Counted from the first letter of the stretch, positions 36,804-49,968 are shown. The stretch: DNA of 64,000 nucleotides from Artocarpus heterophyllus (GCA_025403435.1 CM046333.1:13231770-13295769); one strand, 5' to 3'. A program made the numbers and translations. The notes: a model not told the origin generated them from the sequence alone.

Positions 36804-38925
36804 TTATTTTCTGGAAGCTAAAAGCTTGTGGCTCACCATCTTATTGAAATTCACGAAAGATGATCCATTTGGACTCATAGCCGTCGCTTCCTCCGCCAAC
36901 TTTTTCCACTCTTCCGCTCTCTTCTTTATCTCTCTCCCCTTCTCTCCTTCCATCAACTCCCTCACAAGCCTTTCTATCTCCTCTCTCTTTGCATCACTCT
37001 CTATCTCCATCCCAATCACCCACTCTTCACAACTGAACCGGCAGTTCGTCTGCTGCTCCCCGAAGAATGGCCAGCATAACATCGAAACCCCACCGCAGAT
37101 ACTCTCGATTGTCGAGTTCCACCCGCAGTGCGTCAAGAACCCTCCCACCACTGGATGGCTTAGCACCATCTCGTGCAGACACCAGCTTGCCAAGAATCCT
37201 CTGTCTTTCGTCTCCTCTGTGAATTACGGAGGCAGACTTGCACTCTCTTCAGAGACAAGGTCCGGCCTAATGATCCAAAGAAACGCCTTTTGCTGTTTGT
37301 TAGTCCCCAGGCGAACTTGACCAGCTGTTCTGATGTTATGACGGTTATGCTTCCGAAATTCACGTAAACGACAGAATTGGGTTCCTTCGAGTCTAGCCAC
37401 CCGAGGCATTTGGGGTCTTCCTTCCACAAGTTGATGCTTATGGAATCAAACTGGTTCTTTTCCAGATCATTACTATTGACAGTACGGTCGAGAAGTAGGT
37501 GTAGAGGTCCATTGGCGTAAACAGGAGGTGACAAATGAGAAGATAGAGCGTCTAATACTTGACGCTCAAGTGAACTAAACGTGTTCAGAATTATGGCGGT
37601 GGCCTTTTGGGTTCTTTTGGTCACGAACAGGGCAAAGTCTATCATTTTGTCGTTTGGATCTGTGGTTCTAATGAAGCTTGGAATATCCTTTAAGCGCATG
37701 TTGTTCATGCCTGGAATCCAGTCTATTTTGGTGTCTAAATAGCCGTTGGTCAAATAACTAGCATCTGTACACGTATGAGAGCGTTTAAGAGTGTAGTTGA
37801 AATTATGTGTTAGAATAATAAATATTGTAGTATATGAGAGCTGTAACACTTTTGCTTATATTATAGTATGTGAAAACTTTATACTATAAACAATTGGAAT
37901 TATAAGTTCTAACTAGATTGACAAACACATTCTATATATGATTAGGAATAGCATTTTAAAGGATTAATGTGGTGAAATAAGAAGCAACACATCTATAAGC
38001 TTAAACGGTGAGAATATGTGCAAAACTGGTGCTTTTTAAAAGAATATGTCTAGTAGAAATGTTTTCTCAATTAAGAAAAATATCTGTGGACAATTTAAAT
38101 GTATGAATATAGGTTAGTAAATCAATAAGTCATTGATTATTTACTAATCGCTTACTAAAATTACGCAACATGCAAGTTATTTTCCAATAGCAACTAATGA
38201 CATGATGAAAAAGCTAGTATTTACATTTTTTTTCATATATAGTCACAAGTCACAGTATGACATCTCATTTTTTTTTAAAAAGCCGGGATTAAGTTAATAA
38301 ATTAATGTGCTTTTATCCACAGAAGTGTGTCTTTAAATCAGAAAAACAAAACAAGTACATGATAAAATTGTATCGTTTTCTGATTCTTTTTGACATCTCT
38401 CAGTGGTGGATAACCTAGCTCGACAAGATGGCGATAGTGAAGGTAGCCCATGAAGCCGCAAGCACTTGTTGTCCAGAAAAGGACATTTGGAACGCCGAGC
38501 TCTTTAGGTGCATCGAGTGTAAAACTCATAATACCATCATAAACAATGCAGGTGACGGGAGGGATAGATGATCCCCGCGGGTGAGGAATAATTGAGCTTG
38601 GTAAGAAGGTCCCTGAAGGGTGCCAAGCAATGTTTCCTTGTGGAGTCATAGAGAGAGGTAATGTCTTGGGTTGCATCCATGTCCATCAGAGGAAGACCAT
38701 CAGGAATGGTCTCAAACCTGAAGGATTTGAGGCTGTTGAGAGAGTCGGGTCCTCGGGATTTTAGAAAACGTTTGTGGTTGAACTTTATGTGAAAGCCTTT
38801 ATGGTGGAGGAGTTTTGCTAGCTTTAGCATTGGGGTTTTGTGACCTTGTGCTGGGAAAGGCACACAAACTGCATCAGGTTTCAGTTCCAATGGGGTGCCG
38901 GTGTTGGGATCCACACTACTTTTTC
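36804..38925 (-). pseudogene. UGT85-type pseudogene, copy A
   Basis: Reads on the minus strand: exon 1 about 38913-38397, exon 2 37764-36804. Lesions seen: the family ATG is GTG (MDP of copy B is VDP here); a 15-nt in-frame loss in the [12 protein letters not shown] region; a frameshift near 38563 just before PVTCIV; the donor after AAAG-type exon end reads AT instead of GT (38395-38396); a one-base loss near 37290 before FLWIIRPDL; and a TAA at 37224-37226 replacing a Glu codon after LPP. The acceptor CAG at 37765-37767 and most of the PSPG box, including THCGWNS and GEQQ, survive, although WCPQ has become WCLH. An upstream in-frame ATG at 38980 does not rescue the frame. Copy B has the same donor lesion. 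Confidence 0.92.
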
Positions 38926-39059
38926 TTATTGATTCCAATTTTGAAGTAGTATGATCGAAGTAAAGAAAAGGGATCACCATGCATGTAATATGTGGCTAAA
39001 ACAAAGGCATCAAAATTATGTGGCATATAAACAAGCCAACTCAATGCGCCAAAGCAAAA
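38926..39059. other. 5' flank of pseudogene A
   Basis: Upstream sequence of the dead UGT copy; no TATA box was clear at the expected distance. Confidence 0.3.
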
Positions 39060-39390
39060 GCTTGTTTCTCTCATGAATCTTGGCCTTAGATTTCTCCATA
39101 CAGGATCCGATCGAGATAGAGTGGTCCTTACTTGCCACAGGATAAGCCTTTCTAACAGAGAATTTGCCACTCTTACGCGCTGTCCAGTCAAGTCTATCCC
39201 TTCGTACAGAGATGTACGGATTTTGTCTTGCACCTGAGGTTCAAAAACATTACGCACAAAGCTTGGTCATTCCTTCCAGAGCACAACTATTAGGTTTAGA
39301 GAGAGCGCTTACCGTATTTGAATTCAGCCCATTATTTGATTTGAAGGGCTCTCTTCGCATCTCTTTCCATAATGCCAAACCTAATTAGTC
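39060..39390. other. compositionally distinct segment, possible organellar insert
   Basis: This ~330-bp block is clearly less AT-rich than its surroundings and is open in more than one frame on both strands (for example 38916-39257 minus and 39164-39388 plus). I recognise no protein family. Base composition and codon-like texture recall plant mitochondrial intergenic DNA, so a nuclear insertion of organellar DNA is one explanation; an unrecognised gene fragment is another. Confidence 0.3.
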
Positions 39391-39597
39391 TAATAACTTA
39401 AGCTTAATTATATTTTTTGTGTTTGCATATGATTTTATTTAATGCTTTAATTAAAGCTAAGTATATCATTTTTATATGTCATGCATTTTTACAACTCATG
39501 TGCTATTGAAATTATCTAAGCACGTGGTTTTAAGTAATTGTGCGAAAAAGAGCTGAAAGTCGCCAGAAGAAAAGTCGATCATTAGGCTTGGTCTAAA

Positions 39598-39601
<4 letters not shown>

Positions 39602-39633
<32 letters not shown>
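39602..39633. repeat. (TA)n microsatellite
   Basis: An uninterrupted TA run of about 16 units. Confidence 0.9.
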
Positions 39634-39638
<5 letters not shown>

Positions 39639-39887
39639 GTAATTTAAAATTATAAAATGTATTATGGAGGGTTGTTATAAAATTTTTCTATAGACTTACT
39701 TGGAAGGAATGTGCTTGTGTGATTTTAGTGTGAATATTGAGCTTTTTTAGGTACTTTATTTAATTTTGAAGACTTTGTTTATTGCTGTTATTTTATGTTG
39801 CTTACACTTGCCCCTAAGTTGTCAAAAACCTCATCATATTAGATACTATTCTCTCTTTTTCCCTCTTACACGTTAGACATGCAAGTA

Positions 39888-40043
39888 GGGTATTTAGTTG
39901 GTTAGAACCAAACAAAAAGTAAAAATCTTTCAAATGCTATAACAAAAAGCAAAAAAAAATTGTTATAATATAAAGCTCTCATTACTACAGTGTTTTTAAC
40001 TAAAATTGACTCCAATCATTGGTTCTTATTTTGCCAAACACCC
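39888..40043. mobile_element. MITE, family B, complete copy
   Basis: 156 bp with inverted ends (gggtatttagttggttagaa against ccaatcattggttcttattttgccaaacaccc) and a TA on both sides as likely target duplication. The core has the family motif tataatataaagctctcatt. This is the best-delimited member in the window. Confidence 0.75.
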
Positions 40044-41316
40044 TATAGGTCTCCCAAAATAAAGAAAAAAAATCATCTTCTTCGTCGTGACTTACTCAAA
40101 CTTTGCACACTCCAAATGCCAGAGAGAACATGGCCCTTTTAGCTCTCTAAAATCACAAAAGAATGTGGAGACAAGCTTCCTTTAGAACCTTCTCGGATAC
40201 CAATTAGAATCACAAAAATCTTATTCTAAAATCACAAAAAATAAAAAGTAAAACTCAACAGATTGCATTAAGACACAAACCTGAGAATACTTGACGTGAT
40301 TTAATCCTTAAAAGAAAGAGAGAGACAAGAATAGAAAAGAAGATAATACAAAAATAGTACAATAGAAACAAATAACAAAACACACAGAGAATTTACATAA
40401 AAACTCAAGATGGGAAAAAACCACGGGTAAAGGAAAAGAAAATCACTAAACTCGTGAAGATTACAATAGAGGTGTTAGGGAGGCTAAAAATTCGCTAATG
40501 ATAAAACCCTAACGCAATACATCATATATATGGGTATAGAAAAAACCATATGGGCCCATCAACATAAAATAAACGGCCCAAAAACAATGATCTGTACCAT
40601 CGGGGCTCCGCCCCCACACCCCAGCGAGATCAGTAGTGGGCTACAGGATTGGGCCGCCCGATCCCTCCGCTACCACCACAGATCTCATAAAAAATCCTAC
40701 TTTTATTTTTCAATACAATTGTCGCATCACGAACTTTTTGGGTCATGCCAAATTAAATTCGGATCACCATACTCTAACAGAAGATAAGGCAGAAGATTTG
40801 ATATTAGAAAATATTCTCATCATATCCGAGATGCAGAGTATAAAGATTTTATTTTCCCGAGCAAGATATCGGAACAATTCCGTAGTTCCATGTTCGCGCT
40901 AACCACTAAATAATATAATTTTGCTCGGTGAATTTTTTTTTCCCCTTAATAAGCTACTCAGTAATCTAGCTGGTATGACCATGCGACGTTAACTTTTTTT
41001 TGTAAACATGACTGTCGAATGAAAAAGTTCTTTCCAATCTGCTCAATGAATTTTAATAAATTAATTCATTATTCAGCGATCACAAATTCACAACGCATCA
41101 TTCGTGGAACAACAATACCAACAGGCCAAAAGTTGAAAAAGGAACAATGCAACACGCACTATATATCAAATATACTACTCTTATTGTAGCATTTCTTTAA
41201 ATTACTCAATCTTTTATATGGTCCTTAAATTTGAAAATCATACTGCTTGAGGGTTCAGCAACACGATCTTAGATTTATTATTCAAATTATACGAACCAAA
41301 CTGTACTTGCAGGCTC
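40044..41316. other. intergenic repeat-like DNA
   Basis: About 40190-40910 is less AT-rich and resembles retrotransposon-derived DNA (a ctcggataccaattag block recalls an eroded inverse primer site; the 40590-40680 stretch is GC-rich). No ends or coding domains could be set. From 41040 on it is paralogous to 36510-36800, the downstream flank of pseudogene A. Confidence 0.4.
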
Positions 41317-43367
41317 TTATTTTCTGGAAGCTAAAAGCTCTTGGCTCACCATCTTTTTGAAATTCACGAAAGATGATCCATTTGGACTCATAGCCGTCGC
41401 TTCCTCCGCCAACTTTCTCCACTCTTCCGCTCTCTTCTTCATTGCTTTCCCCTGCTCTCCTTCCATCAACCCCCTCAGAAGCCTTTCTATCTCCTCTCTC
41501 TTTGCGTCACTCTCTATCTCCATCCCAATCCCCCACCCTTCACAACTGAACCGGCAGTTCGTCTGCTGCTCCGCCAAGAATGGCCAGCATATTATCGGAA
41601 CACCCCTTCTGATACTCTCGATCATCGAGTTTCACCTGCAGTGCATCAAGAAATCTGACACTGTCGGGTGGCTCAGCACCTGCTCCTGCAGACACCAGCT
41701 TGCCAAGAATCCTCTGTCCTTCGTCTCCTCCATGAATTCTGGAGGCAGCAGAATCGCACTCTCTCCGGAGACAAGATCCGGCCTAATGATCCAAAGAAAC
41801 GCCTTCTTGCTGTTTCTCAGTCCCCAGGCAAACTCGACCAGCTCCTCCGATGTCATGACTGTTATGCTTGCGAAATTCACATGAACAACCGAGTTGGGTT
41901 CCTTCGAGTCCAGCCACCCGAGGCATTTGGCGTCTTGTTTCCGCAAGTTGCTGCTTATGGAATCAAACTGGTTTTTTCCAGATCACTAGTATTGACAGTA
42001 TGGTCAAGAAGTAGGTGTAGAGGTCCAAAGGCATAAAGAGGAGGCGACAAATGAGAAGATAGAGCACCTAATACTTGACATTCAAGTGAACCAAACGTGT
42101 TCAGAATTATGGCGGTGGCCTTTGTCTTGAACAGGGCAAAGTCTTTCATTATGTCGTTTGGATCTGTGGTTCTAATGAAGCTTGGAATGTCCTCTAAGCG
42201 CATGTTGTTCTTGCTTGGAATCCAGTCTATTTTGGTGTTCATATAGCCGTTGGTCGAATAACTAGCATCTATACATGTATAAGAGAGTTTGAAAACTATA
42301 AATATTATAATATGTGAGAATTTTAAAGTGTAGCATACTTTTGGTTTATAATGTAGCATATGAGAGCTTTATACAATAAATGTTTAAAATTATGAGTTCC
42401 AACTAGCATTTTAAAGGATTAATGTGGTGAAATAGGAAGTGAAACAACTATAAGCTTAAACAGTGAGAATATGTGCAAAACTAGCTCCTTTTTAAAAGAA
42501 TATGTCAAGTAGAAATAATTTTTTAATTAAGAAAAATATCTGTGGATAATGTTAATGCTGAGAATTGATAAATTGAATATAGGTTAATAAATCAATAAGT
42601 CATTACTACAAATTATGCAACATGTGATTTAGGGGAAAAAAAGCAAGTGCATACATATGTATTTTTTCCAAATATAGTTACTAGTCACGATATGATATCC
42701 CAGTAAAAAATAAAAATAAAAAAAGCCGATATAAAGTTAATAACTTGCCGTTGAGCGTTTTTTCACAGAAATGTGTCTTTTAACTCGAAAGAACAAAACA
42801 ATTACATGATAAAGTTGATGAATTCATTTTGCGATTCTTTTTGATATCTTTCAGCGGTGTATAACCTAGCTTGACAAGATGGCGATAGTGAAGGCAGCCC
42901 ATGAAGCCACAAGCACTTGTCGTCCAGAAAAGGACATTTGGGACACCGAGCTCTTCAGCTGCATCGAGTGTAAAACTCATAATACCAGCAGAAACAATGC
43001 AGGTGACTGGAGAGGGATATATGATCCCCGCGGGTGAGCAATAATTGAGCTTGGTAAGAAGGTCCCCAAGCAATGTTTCCTTGTGGAGTCACAGAGAGAG
43101 GTAATGTCTTGGGTTGCGTCCATGTCCATCAGAGGAAGGCCATCAGGAATGGTCTCAAACCTGAAGGATTCGAGGCTGTTGAGAGAGTCGGGTCCTCGGG
43201 ATTTTAGAAAATGTGTGGTTGAATTCCGTGTTCACAAAGGTTATGTGAAAGCCTTTGTGGTGGAGTTTTGCTAGGTTTAGCATTAGGGTTATGTGACCTC
43301 TTGCTGGGAAAGGTACACAAACTGCACGTGGTTTCACTTCCAATGGGGTGCCGAATTTTGGATCCAT
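41317..43367 (-). pseudogene. UGT85-type pseudogene, copy B
   Basis: Minus strand: start ATG at 43367, exon 1 to 42848, exon 2 42268-41317. Lesions: a 2-nt loss near 43213 within the FNHKR region; a 10-nt loss near 43067 that brings the frame back; donor AT instead of GT at 42846-42847; a 12-nt loss near the VTKRTQK region of copy A; a one-base loss near 41973 (before the NLW/RK segment); and TGA at 41632-41634 replacing the Trp of the PSPG HCGWNS. FGSIT has become FASIT. The TAG acceptor before GATGCTAGT is kept. Gene body, intron and downstream flank are paralogous to 36.5-38.9 kb at a ~4.5-kb offset. It cannot encode a full enzyme. Confidence 0.92.
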
Positions 43368-44925
43368 AACACTTTCTCTTATTAATTCCAATTTCATTTA
43401 AAAAATAATGTCCAACAATTTTTAATGGTTAAACTTAACGGTTTGACAATTAAAATCGTCTCTCAAACAACTTAATTGAAAGATAGACCGAAAAATTAAA
43501 AAAAAAAAATTAAAGACCAAAATCTTATTTTTGTGAAAAATTAGAGACCAATTCATCAACTTTTGTTGTTGTTGGATTTAATTATTTATTTATCAAATTA
43601 TATTTGAGAATGCCAACTTAACCTACGCAATTGAACAAGAGATAAGTTTATAAATGATACTTTATTTGTACCTCTAAAAATACATTTTCAATAGCCTTTA
43701 TTATTATATAACATTTTCAAAACATTAAATTTAATTTATTGAGGACAATTACAATATATTTAGGGTCTGTTTGTTTTCATACTCGAATCACAGTTTGAAT
43801 CATTTTGCTACAGTATTTACTCTCACAAAAATTTAAATCTTTATTTAAATACTCTATTTAAATACTCGAACCAAACGGCCTTTATAATTGTTGATTTGAA
43901 TAAAGAATTTGTTGTAGTTATTAGTCCCCTCACAAAAATTCCTGGCTTTATCATTGGTGAGAATCGATTTAAGATAAAAAGGCACTCTTTTTCCCAAATC
44001 AAGACCAGAATTCACCAATCAATGAACAAGCATTACATGATGACCCACCCACAAAACAGATCAAAATGCCTAAACAAACATAAAGCTCAAACACCACAAC
44101 AACAAATCAATTAGATCAACTCCTAAATAAAATAAATATCCACGATGAAGAAAAATTAATCCATTCAACTTCATACAAAAAGGAAAAAAAAAAAGAAAAA
44201 TCAATAATTCTCAGAGATGAAGCGGCCATCCTTGATCGTCCATTGCAAAATCTGAAAGGACAGTCGTGTCCTTGTGCTCGTCGTCGTCTGTTGTCTAGCG
44301 GCCATCCTTCATTGTCTATCGCAAAAAATAAAGGCCATCCCGGAGAGAAGCCTTGGTGTTGTTGTACTCGGATGATGACCCAAAACTATGGCTGAGACAG
44401 GACTAGCGGCAGCGACGGAAAGTAGAATGAGAAAGGTTTGAGGCGATGAGTGGAGAGAGAGAGTGGACATTTTTTATCATTAACAGAGAAGGCAAGGGGA
44501 AAAAGACAAAGAAAATTTTGGTCAGATTAGGGTTTTTGAATTAATGTTTAGCTATTTGAGATTTTTGATCGAAGCATGTGGATTTCCAGGTTTGAGATTA
44601 AGGGAAAACATTTAGGAAAGAAATTTGGGGAGCTCAGCCATGAATTCGCTACAGGGAAGAGAAGAGAATTTTTTTTTTTTTTTTTTTCCCTTCAGTTTTA
44701 GGTAAAATTTTCTGTGCTTCATGCTCTAGTAGACATGGTGTGGTCTTGCAATCTAAACCATTCAAAACTAAACCTGCGGCTAATAATGCATATTCCATCG
44801 GTGCAGAATGTTTGCAGCCCCCACCACAACATTTCCCAAAACTAAAATACCAAGAATACTTTTGTAACTGACATGTATTGGGTATCTTTGTTCCACAACT
44901 TTTAAATTAAATTTTCAGCCACCTT
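43368..44925. other. intergenic, no gene seen
   Basis: Contains a family-A MITE (listed) and, at about 44220-44350, two copies of a gcggccatcctt-type block about 75 bp apart. No coding similarity was recognised. Confidence 0.4.
43763..43880 (-). mobile_element. small MITE, family A copy 2
   Basis: Inverted copy of the element at 4874-4992, sharing the core (cattttgctacagtattt) and the gtttg/caaac termini. ttta flanks both ends and may be the target duplication. Confidence 0.7.
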
Positions 44926-47267
44926 ATCGTGGCATCCTACTTTTTTGATTTGAACATCGTTTATTAACTTTAATCTTATTTATTTAGTAAAAAAAATACA
45001 TGGTAAATTTTTTTTTTTTAAACATACTTAAAAATTATTGTGAATTTCATTGTAATTGAAGTTGAAATATAGCTCAATACTTAACTTTAAAATTATTCAA
45101 AACTCTTAAAACTTATTAACAAATATTTACTTCCACAAAACTTTTGTTAAAACATCTTTTCAAACTTATAAATGATTTTCATTAAAACAGCAAAAACTTT
45201 ATCTTTAAGCAGTAGAAAACTACAGTAATGGTATCTATACTCAATCTTTGCATCTGTCCTTGTATCACCGAGCTCTTCGGCCTATTACACTGGTTTCTTG
45301 TAGGATTACCTAAAGCCTGAAAGAACTTGTAATGAGCTTACTCTCAATAAGTTCAAACATTATCTCACAAAAAATTTAAAACTTTTTTATAAACCTTTTC
45401 TTGTAAACATTTTTCATAAATATTTATCGTAAAACATTTCTCAAAATATTTTTCATAAACATATTGAGTAAATATTTCATAACAAGGAATACAAATAATA
45501 ATATAATGCATGACTCTATTTATGCTCATTTATGAACATCCATTTATGAGCTCTTTATAATCATTCATAACTTACTTTAATTTTTTATCATCATTCTTAT
45601 CTTTTCTTATCTTGTGAACTTGAGTGTTAATACTAACATCATCAATCATGAGAACATAAACACAATGTTTCCCTTATGGAAGACTTAAGACCATCGAATA
45701 ACGAGGTCGTAACTTTAACATAATTTGTATACCTTATATTAAGGAGACTGATACAACACTTACTTATCCTCTTTGTTTTACCTTCTTGTTAATTTTCGTG
45801 AGCATATTAAATGCTACATAGATCACATGCAAACTTAATGCAAATCATAACTTAAACTTTAAAACATTATGCATAACACATGTAAACATACTTTAAACAT
45901 AACAATCGTAAATACATTGTAAGTCTTAACCTGATCTTTGAAACTTTATGCATAATAAATACAAACATAAAACATACTCAAGACATTTGAAATTCATTTT
46001 TTTTTATGTTGTAGGTGAGGTTTGAAACTTACCTAGGTTACACTCTAACGTTCCTACTTTATCTTTTTTCTTCTATTAGTCAGCTTATATGCCCTGTTCA
46101 AATAACACATGACTATTATTTAACTTTCTCATTATCGATCTACTTGGTCGATAATATAACTTATAAGTTAATCGTTCATTCCTTTTACTTAACTTTGTAT
46201 CTTATCAGTTTATCTTTCCGTTACTTAACTTGAGTGTCTCTTAGTTAAGCTTTTCGTCTTACTTAACGGTTTCATCACTTAACATATTACAGAACATTTT
46301 CCATCTAAGGGTGTCTCGTTAATTTGGAAGGCTCGGGGTCCGTTTTAACGGTTTCCTTAAAAATAACAATTTTTACCCTTGACAGATTTTTTGCAAGTCT
46401 CGTAACTTTACTAGACTTTTATCATTCCATTACTTACGGGTTATGAAAAAATTTTCACTGAGGGCCATTTTCCTAAATCAGGCGTTTCGGCGTTCGTTTT
46501 GGACTTTCTACAAAAATGATCATTTTGCCCTTGAAGAGTCTTAGAAAAATTTTGGAACCCATTTTAAAACAAAACTTACATTTCCTTACTTCTCATAACT
46601 TTACAAAAAATCAAACATTGGTTTCCTTTTTGCAAACATCCTTTTTATCAAACTTTACTATTTTGACTCATAATACAAAAATCCTGAGGTTTTCACCCTT
46701 AATGTTCTTTCTTTATTCTTTACTTGATAAAAACTTTAAATCCTTTTAAACTTAACATCTGTGGTTACTCACCACCCATAACAGTGCAGAAAACCAACAT
46801 TCCTTAGTGAAAATTATGATTTTACACGGTTTTATGGTTCTGGTCTAAAACATAAAATCTTGACATTTTTGCTTCTGGGACCAAAAATAACTATCTTATG
46901 CCAAAACGTTTAGTTTTTTTACAAGGATTTAAACTTTCAAAAGCTCTTTGATCAAATTCAAAACATTTCATAATTTTTTTATACGAAATTTTACGCTTAA
47001 AATCTCGTAAAATTCATAACTTAAAATTGGTCTAGAATTTTGCAAAGCGTCTATGATCTCTAATTTTTTTGATGAGATCTACAACTTTTTGGTTTTAACT
47101 TTTATCAAAATCTTTCATCTTCATGATGTTCTTGAAAAGGCAAAACTGAAATTAATGTGTTTCAGCTTGTTTCGATTAGAATTCTAGCAGAATTTCTTCA
47201 CGAAAGTTGTCCAGTTTGATGTTTTTAATAAATCATGTATCAAATCTAGAGAACTATTTAGCCTTTA
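44926..47267 (-). repeat. older degenerate LTR, outermost nesting level
   Basis: The sequence follows the same block order as the better-preserved LTR that begins at 47268 (start near tggcatcctactttt; an aatgagctta...caataagttca block; a tgtaggtgagg...acttacct block). It resumes after 58389. It is therefore a related, older LTR split by the solo LTR insertion. Limits are approximate and the right end lies beyond the next insertion. Confidence 0.5.
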
Positions 47268-47994
47268 TGTCACAACCTACCTTTTTGGGCTGTGATAAAA
47301 CTCTTTCTTACTTACTTTAAGGCAAAAATTTAGATTTTTTTTATACCGAAATAGATAGTTTACTTTCATTAATTTTGGTAACTTCTAAAATACTTTCACA
47401 CATTCATAATAACATAATTACTTTTACTTTTACAACATTTTTCTTTTTAAACATTTCCTTTTCAAAACAACTTAATATATACACTGCGGAAACATTCAGT
47501 AGCAGACTCCGTACCCGATCTGCACACGTCATCCGTCTGCCAGCTCATCATTAAGATTTATTTGGACCTTTTCGTCGAAATACTTACAGTATGAAATACT
47601 TAATGAGCTAACGCCCAGTAAGTCTCATAAATCCCACATGGACATTCAAATAAATGCATGATTCAATTATGCTTTCTTATAAACTTTCCTTATCTTCACC
47701 ATCTCTTATCTTTACTAGGGCCCAAGTGTTCGTACCATTGCACAATTTCATTTAGGTCTACGTAACACCGTGACCATACTTTAATCGTTAAACTCCCCTT
47801 GATTCAGGAGTCGGTACGATACTTTTCTTAATTTCTGGTGACATATTTACCAGTCCATTTATTATGGTTGACATACCATGCATGATGTAAGAATCACATG
47901 TTATCTATGATTCATTAATTCGTTCGCATAGCACAGTACACACAAGTACTTTCTTTATATACACACAAGTATTCATTCGTATACTCACATATAT
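47268..47994 (-). repeat. left part of a split solo LTR
   Basis: Begins TGTCACAACCTACC, the reverse of a GGTTGTGACA LTR end, and is preceded by cttta (47263-47267). It is cut at 47994 by the LOG-carrying element and continues at 56182. Both parts together make about 2930 bp. Confidence 0.8.
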
Positions 47995-49968
47995 TGTAAC
48001 GCCCCTATATGGGGGTTAACAGTTTTTAATGAGATAAAATAAAAATAAATAATAAAAGTAAAACCTTAAAAATAAAATTTGCCCGGGACTTAAATGAAAA
48101 CTCCCAACTCAAAAATAAAAATATAAACGACAAATAAACCACAGTTTTAATGTAGCACCTTAAATTTAATAATATAAACTGTTGTCATCATCATTTTAAC
48201 CCTCAACACATTGTAATACAGTCACAGAAAGTAACAATTGATGCTTACATTATCATGAAGAACATTCTCAACAATTGAAGCAGTCCCAATGTAATATAGT
48301 TACATCACTTCCTCAACTATATTTCTCGTAGCCACCTCACACTTAGTGAGTCCTGAAAAGATATAAACATAAGGGAATGAGCAACACTATGCTCAGTAGA
48401 GAAAGCCATTACTCACCTTTAGGTTTTTATCATTACCACATTAAAATCTGCATGGTCAGTAAGTCACATCATATTCCAGATTATGAGGTTTATTATGATC
48501 ACATCTTATGGATACCGTAGTTAATCATTACCAAGTGTCATAATTACACATTTATACAAATATTACCAATCATCATTGTTCCTAGGTATCCATGTTAAAT
48601 TGAGTATCACTCAACTCATCGAAACCCAAATGGGCGCACTTGATCACCCTATAAACATTCCAAGGGTGTTCCGGTGAGGGGACATCAAGCCCCGAGTCCT
48701 CACCAAATCGATTCCTGTACAGTGTGTTCTGGGACTTTCAACCCAAGGAAGCGTCATCGCCTTCCCCCTACTTTACCTTTTAGGGTATTCATGCCCAAGG
48801 ACGTAACCGCCGCCCTCTTCATGTCTCACCATTTCTCTATATTAAATCATTATTAATAGAGTCAGTTTTCCTAACCATGCTTCTCAATTTATAACATGTG
48901 TCAATTCATTATGTTCCTCGTCGTACAATACAAGACGAGTCCATGTCATAGTTTCATATGTGATACTCATATAATATCAGTTCAACATAGATATATATAT
49001 ATTGCGGCAAAACAATCAATTTTAATTCTATAAAAACCTCACAAAAATGAGTAATAGAATCCCTACCTTTCAAGCTTATCAACAGTCTCTTAATCCTGGA
49101 ATCAATTAACGTTAGCTCCATACTCCCTTGATCCTAAGGCGTGCATAAGGACAATTAAAACTAAAGCACAACATACAACTACATTCATAAAATTTATTTT
49201 AATTTAATCTTAGAATTTCAAGAAATAACCACTGCCCATAGAGGTATTATAAAGTTTAACAATATAAATTTTCTGTCTAGGGCATATACACTTAGACTTC
49301 ATACATATGCTCCAAAATAGCAACAAACATATACTTAGGTTTAAGAACGCAAATTTGAATAATCCTTTAGTATAAAAGAAAATTTATAAATGAAAGACTA
49401 AATTTGTTCATAAGATTCTAACCTCGGATTATGGTTAGTTGGAAGCTTGAAATGGCTTCAAAACAGGTTCCTTTAGTTCGGTATGACTGAAATTCTTGCT
49501 CAAATGGAGGTGATGGTGGCTGATTTTTATGGCTGCCTTGAAGAAGTTCTCTAAGTATTTTGCTTCAGCAAAGAAATATGAAGAAGAGTGTGGGAACCGT
49601 GGAAGAGAAAGGAAGAAAAGATGAAGTCTTTGAAGAGAAGTGATAGAAACAATTATAGAGGAGACATGTTGAAGCATGTCACGGAGGAAATAAAGAAAAT
49701 GAGGGTCAAGAGTAGTTGGAAAAGATATCCTTATGTCTCATCTAAAGACTTTAACACACATAATGCCAATATGACATTTTTGAGATTTATTAGAAGTTCT
49801 AAGGCTTTTTAGTAATCATACTAAATAAATATAGGAGAATTTTAGAAAACTTAAAAATAGATAAAAATAAATATTATAAAATAAATTTAAATGAAGCAAT
49901 TTTTTTTTTATACATTAAAAATTAATTTAATTACCTCAATACCCGTTAGAAGAATAACGGGTGTCACA
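47995..49968 (-). repeat. 3' LTR of the LOG-carrying element
   Basis: On the plus strand it reads tgtaacgcccctatatgg... to ...acgggtgtcaca. Every landmark lies exactly 6208 bp from its partner in the 5' LTR, so there are no length differences. Small reading frames inside it recur in all LTR copies and are not treated as genes. Confidence 0.93.

Noticed and set aside
48674..49812. Repeated small ORFs of 60-80 codons in every LTR copy
   Set aside because: They recur only because the LTR is repeated, occur on both strands and resemble no protein; treated as LTR sequence.
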